Source: Macrostomum hystrix
Lineage: Eukaryota; Platyhelminthes; Macrostomidae
NCBI GenBank assembly: GCA_950097015.1
Contig: CATNEN010000001.1
Span: 19,968,501 to 20,032,500, forward strand
DNA: 64,000 nt
Direction: 5' to 3'
Under the pieces are notes generated by a model that had not been told where the DNA came from, ran no database searches, and saw only the letters and a program-made list of their open reading frames with translations. Both the position numbers and the translations under genes were made by a program. Below, piece by piece: positions 53,191 through 63,457 of the stretch (position 1 is its first letter; each line of letters opens with the position of its first letter).

Positions 53191-53570
53191 ATTACCAGCA
53201 GCTCATTCGGCAGTATTCGGGTGCGCAAACTACCAAACAACCTGCACTGTACGGCTGCGGGAGCTCACCGGGACTCATGACGTTCCAGCCTCCACCGGCT
53301 GTTTCATCAACGTTAGCTGCTGCTGATCTCATGAATGGCAACCTTGCCAAGAAGTCTTCTGTGAAATCAAAGCGAAAGATAAGAAAGTTGTCGAAAAGCA
53401 CTAGTAATCATAGTAACGGCAGTAAGAAAAAGAAGAGATCAAGAAGGAAGCAGGCAAGGTCAAGCAAGAAAGAGCTTAAGAAGAAGTCCGGGAAGACCAA
53501 GAAAGCAACCAAAAATAAACGAAAAGTCAGCAGGAAAACTGTGAAGCGCGTACTGGACTCTCTGTCATAG
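53187..53570 (+). CDS. Lysine-rich core-like protein, intact
   Basis: 127 aa, starting MNYQQLIRQYSGAQ. After a Tyr/Gly/Pro head (ALYGCGSSPGLM), more than half of the protein is Lys/Arg/Ser in blocks (SKKKKRSRRKQARSSKKEL). Such composition fits DNA condensation inside a particle, comparable in concept to adenovirus core proteins; this is inference. It overlaps the penton stop by 4 bp and ends 3 bp before the MCP start. Confidence 0.75.
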   Translation: MNYQQLIRQYSGAQTTKQPALYGCGSSPGLMTFQPPPAVSSTLAAADLMNGNLAKKSSVKSKRKIRKLSKSTSNHSNGSKKKKRSRRKQARSSKKELKKKSGKTKKATKNKRKVSRKTVKRVLDSLS

Positions 53571-53573
53571 ACA

Positions 53574-54857
53574 ATGGCTTACGGATTCAACCCCAGGCTC
53601 GACTTGTTCAAGACACCCGTGCTGCAGACTTGCATTGCGAAATCCACCTATGTTGACATTCATCCCGTGAATTCCATTGTTGCAAACTCACCCATTGAAT
53701 TTGACTGCCACCAATCAGCTGACGAGTACACTGATTTAGTGAACTCATTTCTCTACATTCGTTGCCGCATTGTGAGGCTGAATGGAGCATTGATGAGGGA
53801 GGATGAGCTGGGTGAGGGTGGAGTTATCGCAGACAGCAGAGACAGCAATGTGCATCCGGAAAATTTTGTGTTGCCCACAGCCTTCTCAGATGTAATTGTT
53901 AGCATTAACCAGCGAATCGTCTCTGGGGGTGACCAGCTGTACCCGTACCATGCCTACTTCAAAGCACTGATGAGCTCATCAGATGCCCAGCAACTCAAAT
54001 TTCACCCTGCCGGTTTCCTGGAACCCGACTCAGCTGATGAGGACCACACTGAGAACCACAGGACCTCCCAATGGAGGGAATATGCGGGACCACTCCTTAG
54101 CGACATTTTCCAGTGCCCTGTGTTTCTGCTGAACAATTTGCACCTGCACATCAAACTGGTGCCCAGTGATGGAGCATTTGGAATCAGAGCTCCAGCCGCC
54201 AACAACACCGCCTACAGGATGGAAATATCGCACTGCATCCTCTATCTTCGCCGAGTCAAAGTTCTGCCCCACATCAGCTTGGCTCACGAGCAGGGGCTGG
54301 CTAATCAGAATGCGCTCTACCCAATTGAGCGAACTGAAATGCAAAACTTCATCCTGCCCCAGGGAATTCAGTCAAAGAATATTGAAGGATTCACACATGG
54401 AAAGCTCCCGAAATTCATCATGCTGGCCTTCGTCAACCACCGAGCCTTCAATGGGCACCATCATTCCAGCCCGTTCCAGTTCCAAAACTTCAACCTGAGT
54501 CAGCTTGCTCTCAAGAAAGGGGGTGAATCCATGTGCCATGGGGCATTTACACCGGAGAACAATTCGTTTGTGAGAGAGTATTTGCACTTCCTGAAAAGCT
54601 GTCAATCTGCGAGCCACACCAACTCGGTTCCGTGGATTCCCTACCAGCTCTTCTCGAACGAGAACACTGTGTTCGCATTCGATCTGACGCCCGAGGGAGC
54701 GGCTCTGTGGTACGGGCAGAAGGAGGGAAACCTGCGGCTGGAGATTCGGTTCCGACAGGCCTTGGGTGAAGCCGTGTCCTTGATTGTGATGTGCGTGTAT
54801 GACTCACTGATTGAGGTCACCAAGCATTGGGAGCTATTGCTGGTTTATTCGTCTTGA
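53574..54857 (+). CDS. MCP: Polinton major capsid protein, intact
   Basis: 427 aa, starting MAYGFNPRLDLFK. N-terminal block TYVDIHPVNSIVANSPIEFD, then QRIVSGGDQLYPYHAYFKAL, LLNNLHLHIKLVPSDGAFG and a C-terminal FAFDLTPEGAALWYG. It belongs to the F54H12.2-like family taken as the double jelly-roll capsid protein of Polintons and adintoviruses. Its stop overlaps the protease start (TGATG). It is about 97-98% identical to the retained part of P1 MCP, against roughly 80-85% in the adjoining penton and protease genes. Confidence 0.9.
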   Translation: MAYGFNPRLDLFKTPVLQTCIAKSTYVDIHPVNSIVANSPIEFDCHQSADEYTDLVNSFLYIRCRIVRLNGALMREDELGEGGVIADSRDSNVHPENFVLPTAFSDVIVSINQRIVSGGDQLYPYHAYFKALMSSSDAQQLKFHPAGFLEPDSADEDHTENHRTSQWREYAGPLLSDIFQCPVFLLNNLHLHIKLVPSDGAFGIRAPAANNTAYRMEISHCILYLRRVKVLPHISLAHEQGLANQNALYPIERTEMQNFILPQGIQSKNIEGFTHGKLPKFIMLAFVNHRAFNGHHHSSPFQFQNFNLSQLALKKGGESMCHGAFTPENNSFVREYLHFLKSCQSASHTNSVPWIPYQLFSNENTVFAFDLTPEGAALWYGQKEGNLRLEIRFRQALGEAVSLIVMCVYDSLIEVTKHWELLLVYSS

Positions 54858-55405
54858 TGAATATTGGCATGGATGCCCTTCAACTGTTTTCTCTTGCTAG
54901 ATCCTTCCTGCCCAGCAGTCAAATCCTGATAGTCACACTTTGCCCGAAGCAGAAGACCTGCACAATAAACCGAGGTGGCAGAACGCATGTGGAAATTCCC
55001 CATTACAACAAAATTACATTCTTCTTGATAAAGCACAGCGTCTCGTTTGGTCACTGGGTTGCTTGTTACTTTGGTAATGGAAATACAGTTGAATTATTTG
55101 ATTCTCTCGGTTGGAATGCACAAACTCTTAGTGCTATTCACAATTTTCTTGCAAATAAATTAAAGTTTCCATTCCGCAGGCTTTGTAATGTTAATCGAAT
55201 CCAATGCTGCCACTCAGACAAGTGCGGAATTTTCTGTCTCTATTTTGCTTATCAAAGATTGATTTCGAAAAGTTCATTTGAATTGGTTCTGCTAAGCCTA
55301 CACGTGAAGAAAAACTGTCCATTGAATGATAGAGTGCTTTGCCAGTTTGAAGCCAGCTTAAGAAAAAGAGTGTTTCGGAGCAAAAAAATAAAATTGTTGC
55401 AATAA
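54857..55405 (+). CDS. PRO: Adenain-like cysteine protease
   Basis: 182 aa from MNIGMDALQLFS. His in FGHWVACYF, acidic residue in VELFDSLGW, Gln region IQCCHSDKCG (QCCH where P1 has QCSQ) and Cys in KCGIFCLYF. Intact, and coupled to the MCP by a TGATG overlap. Likely maturation protease for capsid precursors. Confidence 0.9.
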   Translation: MNIGMDALQLFSLARSFLPSSQILIVTLCPKQKTCTINRGGRTHVEIPHYNKITFFLIKHSVSFGHWVACYFGNGNTVELFDSLGWNAQTLSAIHNFLANKLKFPFRRLCNVNRIQCCHSDKCGIFCLYFAYQRLISKSSFELVLLSLHVKKNCPLNDRVLCQFEASLRKRVFRSKKIKLLQ

Positions 55406-55417
55406 AGCCTGAAAGAC

Positions 55418-56065
55418 ATGGAAGCAGAAAAAGTGTACTATGATGTGCGCCTGCGGCAGGGCAGCTGCATGATTGTCTGTGGACCCGCAAATGCTGGAAA
55501 GACAACCTTCGTGAAGCATCTAATCCAGTACAGGGATGTATTATTCGACGTCCAGCCTGGGAGAGTGCTCTGGTACTATGGGATCCCACAGCCAGCGCAT
55601 GCTGAGTTGAGCAGTCGTGGTGTGCAATTGCATCAGGGATTCCCAACCAACTTTGAGAGCTCATTGATGAGCAATGATTTGGTTATTTTTGATGATATAA
55701 TTGATGAAAGTTCTAATTCTGCTTCAATGCGAAATACTTTCACTGGATTCGCCCATTATCTGCCATGCTTTCTTGTAATGCTCACTCAGAATATGTTTTT
55801 CAAGGGCAAAGAGTCGCGGACCATGAGCTTGAACGCGATGTACTTTGTGATCCTAAAAAACCCCAGAGACCAGCAGCAGATCGCTGCATTGGGCAGGCAG
55901 TGTTTTCCAGAGAAGCCTGGCTTCCTGCTTGCTGTGTTTAAGCATGTCACAGCGCAGGGCAGGGGGACCTACCTATTTCTGGATTTTCACCCTTGCACTC
56001 CTGATGAGTTGCGAGTGCGAGCCAGAATTCTGCCCAATCAGAGGCCACATCTGGTTTATGCTTAA
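55418..56065 (+). CDS. ATP: Genome-packaging ATPase, FtsK/HerA-A32 type
   Basis: 215 aa. Walker A GPANAGKTTF, Walker B LVIFDDIIDE, then LVMLTQNMFF. Intact. Starts 12 bp after the protease stop. Confidence 0.9.
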   Translation: MEAEKVYYDVRLRQGSCMIVCGPANAGKTTFVKHLIQYRDVLFDVQPGRVLWYYGIPQPAHAELSSRGVQLHQGFPTNFESSLMSNDLVIFDDIIDESSNSASMRNTFTGFAHYLPCFLVMLTQNMFFKGKESRTMSLNAMYFVILKNPRDQQQIAALGRQCFPEKPGFLLAVFKHVTAQGRGTYLFLDFHPCTPDELRVRARILPNQRPHLVYA

Positions 56066-56105
56066 GAATAGGTTGAAAATGTATCTTGCCCGAATTACTG
56101 CAACA

Positions 56106-56411
56106 ATGGAAGTGTTCGAAACTCATCAAAGCTTATTTGAAGTCCTTGCCTCACCCAAATATACAATTAGCCTCAAGCGCGCAATAATAAAGCTGGGTCC
56201 GACTGGAGTTTGCACTTTTCTTGTCGAGGCCTGTTACAACCTATTGAAAGACAATTTGCCATTTTCTCTTGTTGAAAAGACAGCGCTATTGAAATCTAAA
56301 AAAATAATCCGCGAAATTCCCCGGCAAAGAAAAAAGAGTGACTTACTTAAATATTATTTTATCAAAATCCTTCCAATTCTGCTGAAGCTGGTCAAAAGGA
56401 AGAGAAGATGA
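56106..56411 (+). CDS. Small basic conserved Polinton protein
   Basis: 101 aa, MEVFETHQSLFEVL to a Lys/Arg tail. Counterpart of 5,339-5,662, with a slightly earlier stop. Unknown role. Confidence 0.65.
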   Translation: MEVFETHQSLFEVLASPKYTISLKRAIIKLGPTGVCTFLVEACYNLLKDNLPFSLVEKTALLKSKKIIREIPRQRKKSDLLKYYFIKILPILLKLVKRKRR

Positions 56412-56412
56412 G

Positions 56413-57101
56413 ATGCATAAATTCACTGAGATGGTTCTCATTTCAAGGTCCGAATATGAAATGCTAAAGAGGAGTGTCAAACCCATGGAGTCTGTGAGTG
56501 ACACGGCCACAAAGCAAGCACAATTGAAATGCGATGATATCTTGTTGACCGAAGACTATCCAGATGATATGAAGGCAGCACTGTACCAGAGTGCCATGAA
56601 GAACTTGCTGGCGAAGCGAAACAGGCAGGAAAGGAAACAGCATCAGAAGAGAAAAAAGCAAAGATTGTGAAACCCGAGATGCCTCTAAGAAGCTGGGAAG
56701 AAAAAATCTGCCAGTCAGTGCCACAGAAGTTCAAACCCAGGGCTCGCAGTCTATGGGCCACCCTATCTGGCAGCCAGTCTGCTATCCGGGTGTCCGATAA
56801 TGGGGAGGTGAATATTTCTGGGAACTCGATCCCTGCCTCAAACATAGTGGATTTAATTCTGCACACAGTGAAGGACTCAAAAAGTTCCAGTGAGCCTGTG
56901 GGATGGGCCGCTTTCAGTGAGTTGCTGCGCCAAAAGAATCTCAATGTGCCAATGTCAGCCGTAGGAAAATCTGTACAGAAAGAAATTTTGGACCCAATTT
57001 TGAGTGAAGAGGCACAGCCCTCACTCAAGGGACTGGGCAGCAAGTCTGCTTGGCTGAGGTTAAACAGGGAGAGAAAAAAGTATTTAAGAAAGGGAGGATA
57101 A
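56413..57101 (+). pseudogene. Conserved Polinton protein (SNIVDLI family), frameshifted
   Basis: Counterpart of 5,646-6,323. A one-base loss near 56,615, in the Lys/Arg linker, ends the first frame at 56,670. The C-terminal domain (CQSVPQKFKPRARSLW, ASNIVDLILHTV) continues in the other frame to 57,101. Confidence 0.75.
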
Positions 57102-57138
57102 TCGAATTCTGCTGGTTTCAAGGCACGGTCGCTTGAGC

Positions 57139-57987
57139 ATGAACTACATAGACATTCAGGGCTTCCCGTGCGACGGAGAGAATGATGACTTCATCGTGAA
57201 GGAGTTGGCGATCCTTGAAGTCAGGAAAGGAAGCTATCACATTTCCCACCATGTGTACGCACCGCCATATGATTGGCAGAGAGTTTCACCTGACATACGA
57301 ACGTACTACAATCAGCTTTCCAAAAATCTACATAAGCTTAAGTGGACCGATGGAACTCGACCATATTTTCAATTAGCTGATGACATTGTGAGCATTGGTA
57401 GCGGCGTCAACTGGACAAGCGGAGAGAAGAAAACTATTTTTCTAACTGAGTTACTTGGCAGACTGGTCTACAATCTAGACGATTTGGGCCCGCCTTTGAG
57501 CGATGAGTCAGACACTGGCTGTGCAATGAAAAATGTTCTACTGTACTACAGCTGGCTGAAGCCAACATTTTGTGTCAACTTAAGAAGCGACAAGTGCTTG
57601 TGGCATAAGAGCTCAAGAGACTGTAGCAGCAGCAACAGCCATATCAACACTCAAAATGAGCAGAGGAGCTGCAACCCTGAGTGTCACCAACCTTGTTGGT
57701 GGAGTGGATCTGAGACTGAATGGAGGCAGGGGCGCCCAGCTTCCTCTAAGGGAGCTGGCTCTGAGCATGGCTCATGTGATTTACCGCCCCGTGTGGCCCA
57801 GAGTGCTCATCAAGCGGATGCGGAATCCCAGAGTCACCCTACTGCTCTATCCCACCGGCCAGCTCAGCATCTGTGGAGCAAAGAGCTACGCCGACTCGGT
57901 CAGGGCTGCCCGGCGCTTCATCGCTATGCTGCATCGCCGAGTGCCGGCTCAACTGCTGCCTCGTCAAGCTTTCTGTGTGAGAATTAA
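57139..57987 (+). CDS. Exonuclease-like Polinton protein (uncertain function)
   Basis: Starts MNYIDIQGFPCDG, about 93% identical at nucleotide level to P1 over its first half. Motifs HHVYAPPYDW, KWTDGTRPY and VNWTSGEKK are conserved. It overlaps the TBP-like gene in another frame from 57,656 and stays open to 57,987, as in P1. Confidence 0.6.
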   Translation: MNYIDIQGFPCDGENDDFIVKELAILEVRKGSYHISHHVYAPPYDWQRVSPDIRTYYNQLSKNLHKLKWTDGTRPYFQLADDIVSIGSGVNWTSGEKKTIFLTELLGRLVYNLDDLGPPLSDESDTGCAMKNVLLYYSWLKPTFCVNLRSDKCLWHKSSRDCSSSNSHINTQNEQRSCNPECHQPCWWSGSETEWRQGRPASSKGAGSEHGSCDLPPRVAQSAHQADAESQSHPTALSHRPAQHLWSKELRRLGQGCPALHRYAASPSAGSTAASSSFLCEN

Positions 57988-58222
57988 GACTATTACTGCT
58001 AGGGGAAACCTTGAATTATGCGGTGCTTTATCCCTGTCTACTTTAAACAGTATTCTACCCGCTGCGAACTATGAACCTGAATCCTTTTCTGCTTTGATTT
58101 GTAAACTCCGTTTTTGTAAGTGTTTGCTTTTCCATAACGGCTCGTTTGTTCTCAGCGGAGCTCGCTCTCTGAGTCAATTGCGCTCCGATGCTGAGTACCT
58201 TGCAACACTCATCCTTTCTTGA
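57656..58222 (+). CDS. TATA-binding-protein-like protein, intact
   Basis: 188 aa. Repeat 1 (TNLVGGVDLRLNGGRG, RNPRVTLLLYPTGQLSICGA, KSYADSVRAARRF) is almost unchanged from P1. Repeat 2 (VRIKTITARGNLELCG, NYEPESFSALICKLR, HNGSFVLSGARSL) is more divergent but keeps the TBP-pattern positions. Maintenance of both repeats and the full frame, despite many substitutions, argues for a functional protein. Confidence 0.75.
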   Translation: MSRGAATLSVTNLVGGVDLRLNGGRGAQLPLRELALSMAHVIYRPVWPRVLIKRMRNPRVTLLLYPTGQLSICGAKSYADSVRAARRFIAMLHRRVPAQLLPRQAFCVRIKTITARGNLELCGALSLSTLNSILPAANYEPESFSALICKLRFCKCLLFHNGSFVLSGARSLSQLRSDAEYLATLILS

Positions 58223-59117
58223 CTTTGAAAACAATTGCTTTAACGTGGATTGGAATGCTGGATTCTGACCCGGCTTGAGCGCAGAAAGCCAAATTGATGA
58301 AAAAAACGGAACATTAGCTTCGTGAAGGAAGATTTTGTTTATTTTTAATTGCTGTTCTTGTAAACGAATACAGGAAACTTACGCAAATGTAAAAAAATAA
58401 TAAATGTAAAAAAAATCAAAACCCACCACCGTATCGATTAAACAAGACAAAAAATCAAACAAAATCACCAGCTAAATTGACACCAGCAATATCAATATGT
58501 TAGTGAAGGTAGTTGAAAAATTGGCAACAGACAAATGCCGGGGCACTCCGTTCTTGCAAACAAATTCGATTTTTTTTGCTTTCATTGTTTTTCTAAGAAA
58601 ATCAGACACAGCTTTTTTCATTTTGATACAACAAAGGATTTATTAATACGAAAAAGAAAATTGAAAAAATAATTAGATCAAAAGTACATTTTATCAAGAG
58701 AAACCATACGAGCTATGAGCAAGACTTAAAACGAATGGCAACAAAAATACCTTCTACCAGGAGCTGAATAGTGAGATTAAAGCAGAGGCAGACAATCATT
58801 ACATGCACGATAAAATGTAATAGGAAAAGAAGCTTTAAAGTCAAATCATTGCAGACACATCGAGAACCGAAAAACAATGACGGAGAGTAAGGCAAATAAT
58901 GAGTTCAAACAAATAACTTGAAAAAAAACAATCACCATTGAAAATGTGCATTAGTACGACGTATGATTATGAAGCACAACGCAGAAAGCTCATGTTAAAG
59001 AATAGCTGCAGCTGCACCACCAGAAATTCACTGAACAAAATTGTCTTCTAGGCTTGATCACAGATACTATAATAACTGTGATCTGTGGGCTTGATTAATT
59101 ACCAGTTCATTGGATGA

Positions 59118-59158
<41 letters not shown>

Positions 59159-59487
59159 TGTGTGTGTTGTGTGTGAGTCCTGTGTCAGTGCAAATTTTTT
59201 TGACACAAGTTATCCGAATTAAAAGTTCGGAAGTTCGGAAGTTCGAATTAAAGCTGCCATGAGCAAATCATTTTGTAAACAAGTGGAATTCACATCTGTT
59301 AGTTGCAGCACAGCTTTTTTTTTATGAAAAGCAATAGTTGCTCTTTCTGCTTATTTACAGCAGCACAGTTCCAAAAGACATTCATTTACAAAAACTAAAT
59401 AGAGAAACTGCATTCGAAAAGTTTTAGAACAACTCTTTGCATTCCAAGTCCATATTCAGTTCGAATTAGTCAAGAGAGCAAAAATAA
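58223..59487. other. AT-rich gap between convergent P2 genes, with (TG)n
   Basis: No credible gene. A TG microsatellite lies at about 59,128-59,175. Otherwise A/T runs, as in the matching P1 gap but about twice as long. Confidence 0.6.
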
Positions 59488-60357
59488 TCAATCTTCTTGC
59501 AACCGTATTTGCTTGGGGGCATGATCACCGGCAAGTTGAGGAGCCTCACGGCGGCGGCGGCGGCGGTCGTTCAGGTAGTTCTCTCTTAGTGCAAAGTGTC
59601 CGTATGGAAGACTTTGATTCGGTGCTACCCATGCGCGCTTGTCCTCCCATACTGTCAAGGCACGTTTATTTTGCTCCAGAGTGAAGAGACGGTGTCTCCG
59701 GCTAGCAATCCTACGCACAGAGATGCTCAACTCCTTGAGATTAGCAAAGGCCTGTCTGTAGTCTTCGTGGGAAATTTCAGTCCGCATCACACTCTTCTGA
59801 ACTCCCTTTGCTGCTTTCTTGCCTCCAATGGCAGCCTTCATCGAGTACAGCTTCGGTCTCAACAGGATCCACTCATTGTGGGGATTTCCAGCCGACTCAT
59901 CCTTTATGCAGCCCAACTTTGCCTTAAGCTCATCCGATCGCAGTTCATGATCAACCGGGAAGTTCGATGTGTCCAGCAGCCTCTGGCGAATCAGTTCAGG
60001 AATCACGCTGCTTTGAACGTCAATGTTTTTGAAACAAAGGAAAAACGAATCCGCGTCTCCACCGCAGAGAGAAACTTCTTGCCGGAGAACAGGATTATCG
60101 AATGTCGGCTTTAATCTGTCGTAAAATAACTTGTACATTGCAAGCTTCGAATCATCGAGGACGCACTGTCCGATGAAGATTGGGCGGTCAAGAGTGACAG
60201 AAGGCTTAAAAAATGAAAAACAACCAAGTCCTTTGTCACAATAGTGAAATCCTTCAGGCTCTGTCGGGATGCATAAATTTCTGACTGCTCCGGAGTGTTC
60301 GAGATTCTAACACTGAGTCTCTTGCGCACGTTCTCCATTGTTTTCCCGAAGAGGGAG
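59488..60357 (-). pseudogene. PolB: DNA polymerase B C-terminal fragment
   Basis: Starts at motif B (SLFGKTMENVRKR). It shifts frame near 60,200 and continues with YKLFYDRLKPTF, motif C as CGGDADSFF (DTDS in P1), the thumb and a C-terminal VWEDKRAWVAPNQSLPYGH to a stop at 59,488. The exonuclease region and motif A are absent. The Thr-to-Ala change in motif C could be decay or variation. Confidence 0.88.
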
Positions 60358-60529
60358 TGAAAAGCAGATTCAACGTGTCTATCAACAGCCTCTGTAGTTG
60401 TGGTACCAGTGTCAGCGGCGCGATCGTCCTCGGACAACAACGCTTGCCACTGACGACAAGCACTGATACGAGGGTCTATAGGATGACGTCATAACTTAAA
60501 ACTGTTAAAATTTCCCATAAACGCCAAGT

Positions 60530-60588
60530 TTGAGTATTGAGTATATGCAGGTAAATTATTAATTTACCTGCATATAGTCAATACTCAA
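60530..60588. repeat. 59-bp near-perfect palindrome
   Basis: 29-bp arms with one mismatch around a single central base; arm start TTGAGTATTGA. Lies inside the predicted intron, touching its donor. Confidence 0.9.
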
Positions 60589-60883
60589 CCATTTCTAAAC
60601 TTAGTTGCGACCTGTTGGTCCGAGGATGGTTGGCTACAATGTTTTGTGAGCCTGCTAACTGACGCCGACGCACCCTGTGCCGGCGGTTTCGGAATGGTGC
60701 TACTGGACGACATGGATGCCTCCTTCGAGAATGTGATCGATGACAGCAACACCCGCGGACGAATTGAAGGGTTGTCACCCATGTACTCGTCCATGATTGT
60801 TGCGAATGGGTAGTGGCACTCTCGTGTGGAGAGCCCAGTTGGTGGGCGCTTGAATAGACTATGCAAAAAGTAATTATAGCTTT

Positions 60884-61085
60884 CTCAGAGGCGGATTCAG
60901 AATATTTGAGATCGAGGGTCGGAGTGGCGCCGAAAAGTGTCATTGGGCGGAAAATACAGCAGGGGATCTTTTTAGAGGCCGTTTTGATGGGCGCCTAAAG
61001 AAAATGGGCGTCTTTATAAGTATTTTGGGGCGCCTCATTGGGTAGCTTTCGGGCGGGGGGAGGGCTACCGCCGACCCTGAGTTTG
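60884..61085. repeat. hAT-like terminal repeat relic
   Basis: Begins CAGAGGCGGATTCAGAATAT, matching the CAGNGGCGGAT terminus at 22,775. G-rich interior. Lies in an intron of the Myb/SANT-like gene. The right end is unclear. Confidence 0.45.
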
Positions 61086-62033
61086 CAATATACGAGATAT
61101 GTAGATATGTACGGCTAGCTCGTATCGAAGCCAGGGGAGTCGCTTATGCGACAGCTGAGAGCTCAAACATTGCGGCATAGCTCACTTCAATGCGACCTCT
61201 GGTGTAAACTCGTACGCAAATATGATAATCATTGATAACTGACAATCATTCGTAAATCAATTAAGGTACTTAAAGATAAACTATAGACCAAGATATACTA
61301 TACTGATTTAACAATTTAGACCACACCTGAATCGTCCTCTTTCATTATACCATTGTGCCTTCAGCTGAGAAGTCGTTCGGAAGAACCCGAGTTGTCGCAT
61401 CTTTCGTGATATTAAATCAAATTTTTCAGCCGGACGAACGTCATCAATTCGATTTAGGTCATGCTCAATGGCAAGATTGAGAAAGGCTTCCCGTTTAGAC
61501 AGATCCCATGGTTGTTTCACTCTTGTTTCTTTGGGATTTTCTGATGTTGATAGCGACTCACCCAAGTGGGACTCAGAACTGATAATTTGTTCTGTCAGAT
61601 CTTGGTTTTGCCCTGAATTTTGTAAATTTTTATATACTTCAAATTAATTTAATACTGAAAATTGTATAAGAGATGATATACACATTAAATTAATTTACAA
61701 AGTATAAACGTCAATTACCAGACCAACGAGCTTGAATGCAACTAAACGTGAAAGGGTCAAATTATTGTGTTCAACTTAAATTAAAAACATATCAACATAG
61801 TAACACAAATGTACTATGACAAAGTGAGAAACAAACAGAAAAAAAATTAGACAAAAACTCAGAAAAAATTAAATTCGCAATGCAATTACAATTACCTAGA
61901 AATAGATTCGCGTTTGGCACAAATGGTACATTGGAGTCCTCAATATCATCAATTACAGCAGTAATTCTTGTTGAAATCGTCTCAACATCCTTGAGGTCTA
62001 TCCTCAGCAAGCCATTGTCATTTGTGATACATG

Positions 62034-63457
62034 CTAAGTGAATGAAAGAATAAAAAACTTCAACAACAAGCTAATGAGTAGCTCATTTGATACATTAGAT
62101 AGATGTATTTCGCTATTGTATTTATAATATACAAGGATTGATGACTCATCATACTTAAACTTCTGACAAATAATGCACTGCCATGTCCACACTAGTTGAT
62201 TCAACTTGAAACTTGTACTTTCGCACATCGTCGGCAACAAAAATATCAAAAATAGGCATTTTCTGTCCAAATACTTTTAAGGCTTTTGACAATTAACTTT
62301 TTAGGTAAGTTTATTTGGACTTTTTAACCTAACCTACTAAACCAAGGAACTCTCAATAGCTAAGATCCAAAGAAAATGTTCAAATGAGGCAGGCCCAAAT
62401 TTACCGTAGATTTATAACTTGAATTCCCGCCAAATGCTTTTCCCCGATTTTATATTTTGTTTTAATGTGTTTCACCACCCGCCTCAAACATTGCTATAAA
62501 TACAACAGCAGTTTAGCCCAAAAAACTCCAACCGGTGCCCCGTGCCCAGTTCTGAGTGAAATAAAGGAGAATAAATCTCAAAGTGTTTGAATTCAATTAT
62601 TTTAGAGAGAATGAGAAAAGCAGGTCTGTGATAATACACAAGTCGGTGAATATTCGAAAGAATAAAGAAGGAAATAGTTATAAAAGGCAGTAGAGTGTAA
62701 AACTAAAGAGCAGAGGGTAAATCCCGATTGGTGGAATAGCACTGTGTGCAAAGTTGGGTAACTTCAGTCCATTTGGAAGCCTTGAAGGACTGGGAACAAA
62801 CCAGAAAGCCAGATAGTTTATGAGTAAGTAAGGAGAGGAAGAAGTGTCTTGCCGCTCGGACACTCGTGCGAACGCTACCAAATTTTTGGAAAGAAAGCAG
62901 CCTATCTGGCCAATTGAAGCAATATATGCATATGAAATAAAAAGGTACATAGCTAGCCTATGAAGTTTAATTAAGTCATCGACAAAGGAATCTAAGAGTT
63001 ATTTCAGAGGTTAATTCAAGGTGTGAAATAAGCAATTTTTAATATTAATAAAAGAGTATCGGTGGTAAAAACCAAGAGGAGAGAGGCCCTACGAAACAAA
63101 CTATTTGGTAACAATTGAAACAAAGTAACCTATAGCAGTATTTGAAGTATCGGTCTAAGAACTGCAACTCTAAAGTACTCTAAAGTATTATTAAACTCGT
63201 ATAATAAACAATTATATTTGGACAAGAAATAGACAAAAACTAGCTACTCTAATGAAAATGTAAGACACCACTAAACGTTCGAATGAAACAAGCCAAGTTA
63301 ACTGTCAAAGCTTAAAAACTGCTACAGGACCGATTTTAATATATAAGAGAAGCCTGTATGACAGTTTGAACATTAATTAAATTAGTGTATTCTGAATAAA
63401 ATACGCGAAAGATCGGATGTCAAATTTGTGCGCTACGTCTACTGTAAATATATTATC
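62034..63457. other. AT-rich, possible first exon at the start
   Basis: About 62,255-62,150 may hold the first exon of the Myb/SANT-like gene. The rest has no recognisable feature. Confidence 0.4.

Larger units (their letters stand above)
52281..60357. mobile_element. Polinton/Maverick fragment P2, truncated at both ends
   Basis: Same gene order as P1. The left edge cuts the integrase inside its chromodomain, next to a minisatellite. The right edge cuts PolB just before motif B (SLFGKTMEN). No terminal repeats were found. Six genes are intact, but integration and replication functions are lost, so it can persist only as a resident copy or be helped in trans. Confidence 0.88.
60357..62033 (-). 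pseudogene. Myb/SANT-like multi-exon gene, fused to PolB fragment
   Basis: Exons in reading order: 62,033-61,896; 61,612-61,327; 60,858-60,590; 60,475 to the P2 edge. All edges are GT-AG with consistent phases. Exon 2 of this set has WDLSKREAFLNLAIEH and FDLISRKMRQLGFFRTTSQL, a trihelix/Myb-SANT-like DNA-binding pattern. Exon 3 is Ser/Pro rich (SMSSSSTIPKPPAQG). Exon 4 (ACRQWQALLSEDDRAADTG) runs in frame straight into PolB sequence. A likely first exon (MPIFDIFVADDVRKY, about 62,255-62,150) cannot be joined in phase with certainty. Without the last splice the frame ends at 60,585. Function unknown. Confidence 0.55.

Noticed and set aside
54547-54807. Minus-strand 86-codon frame inside MCP
   Set aside because: Antisense shadow of the capsid gene; the sense frame is conserved and complete.
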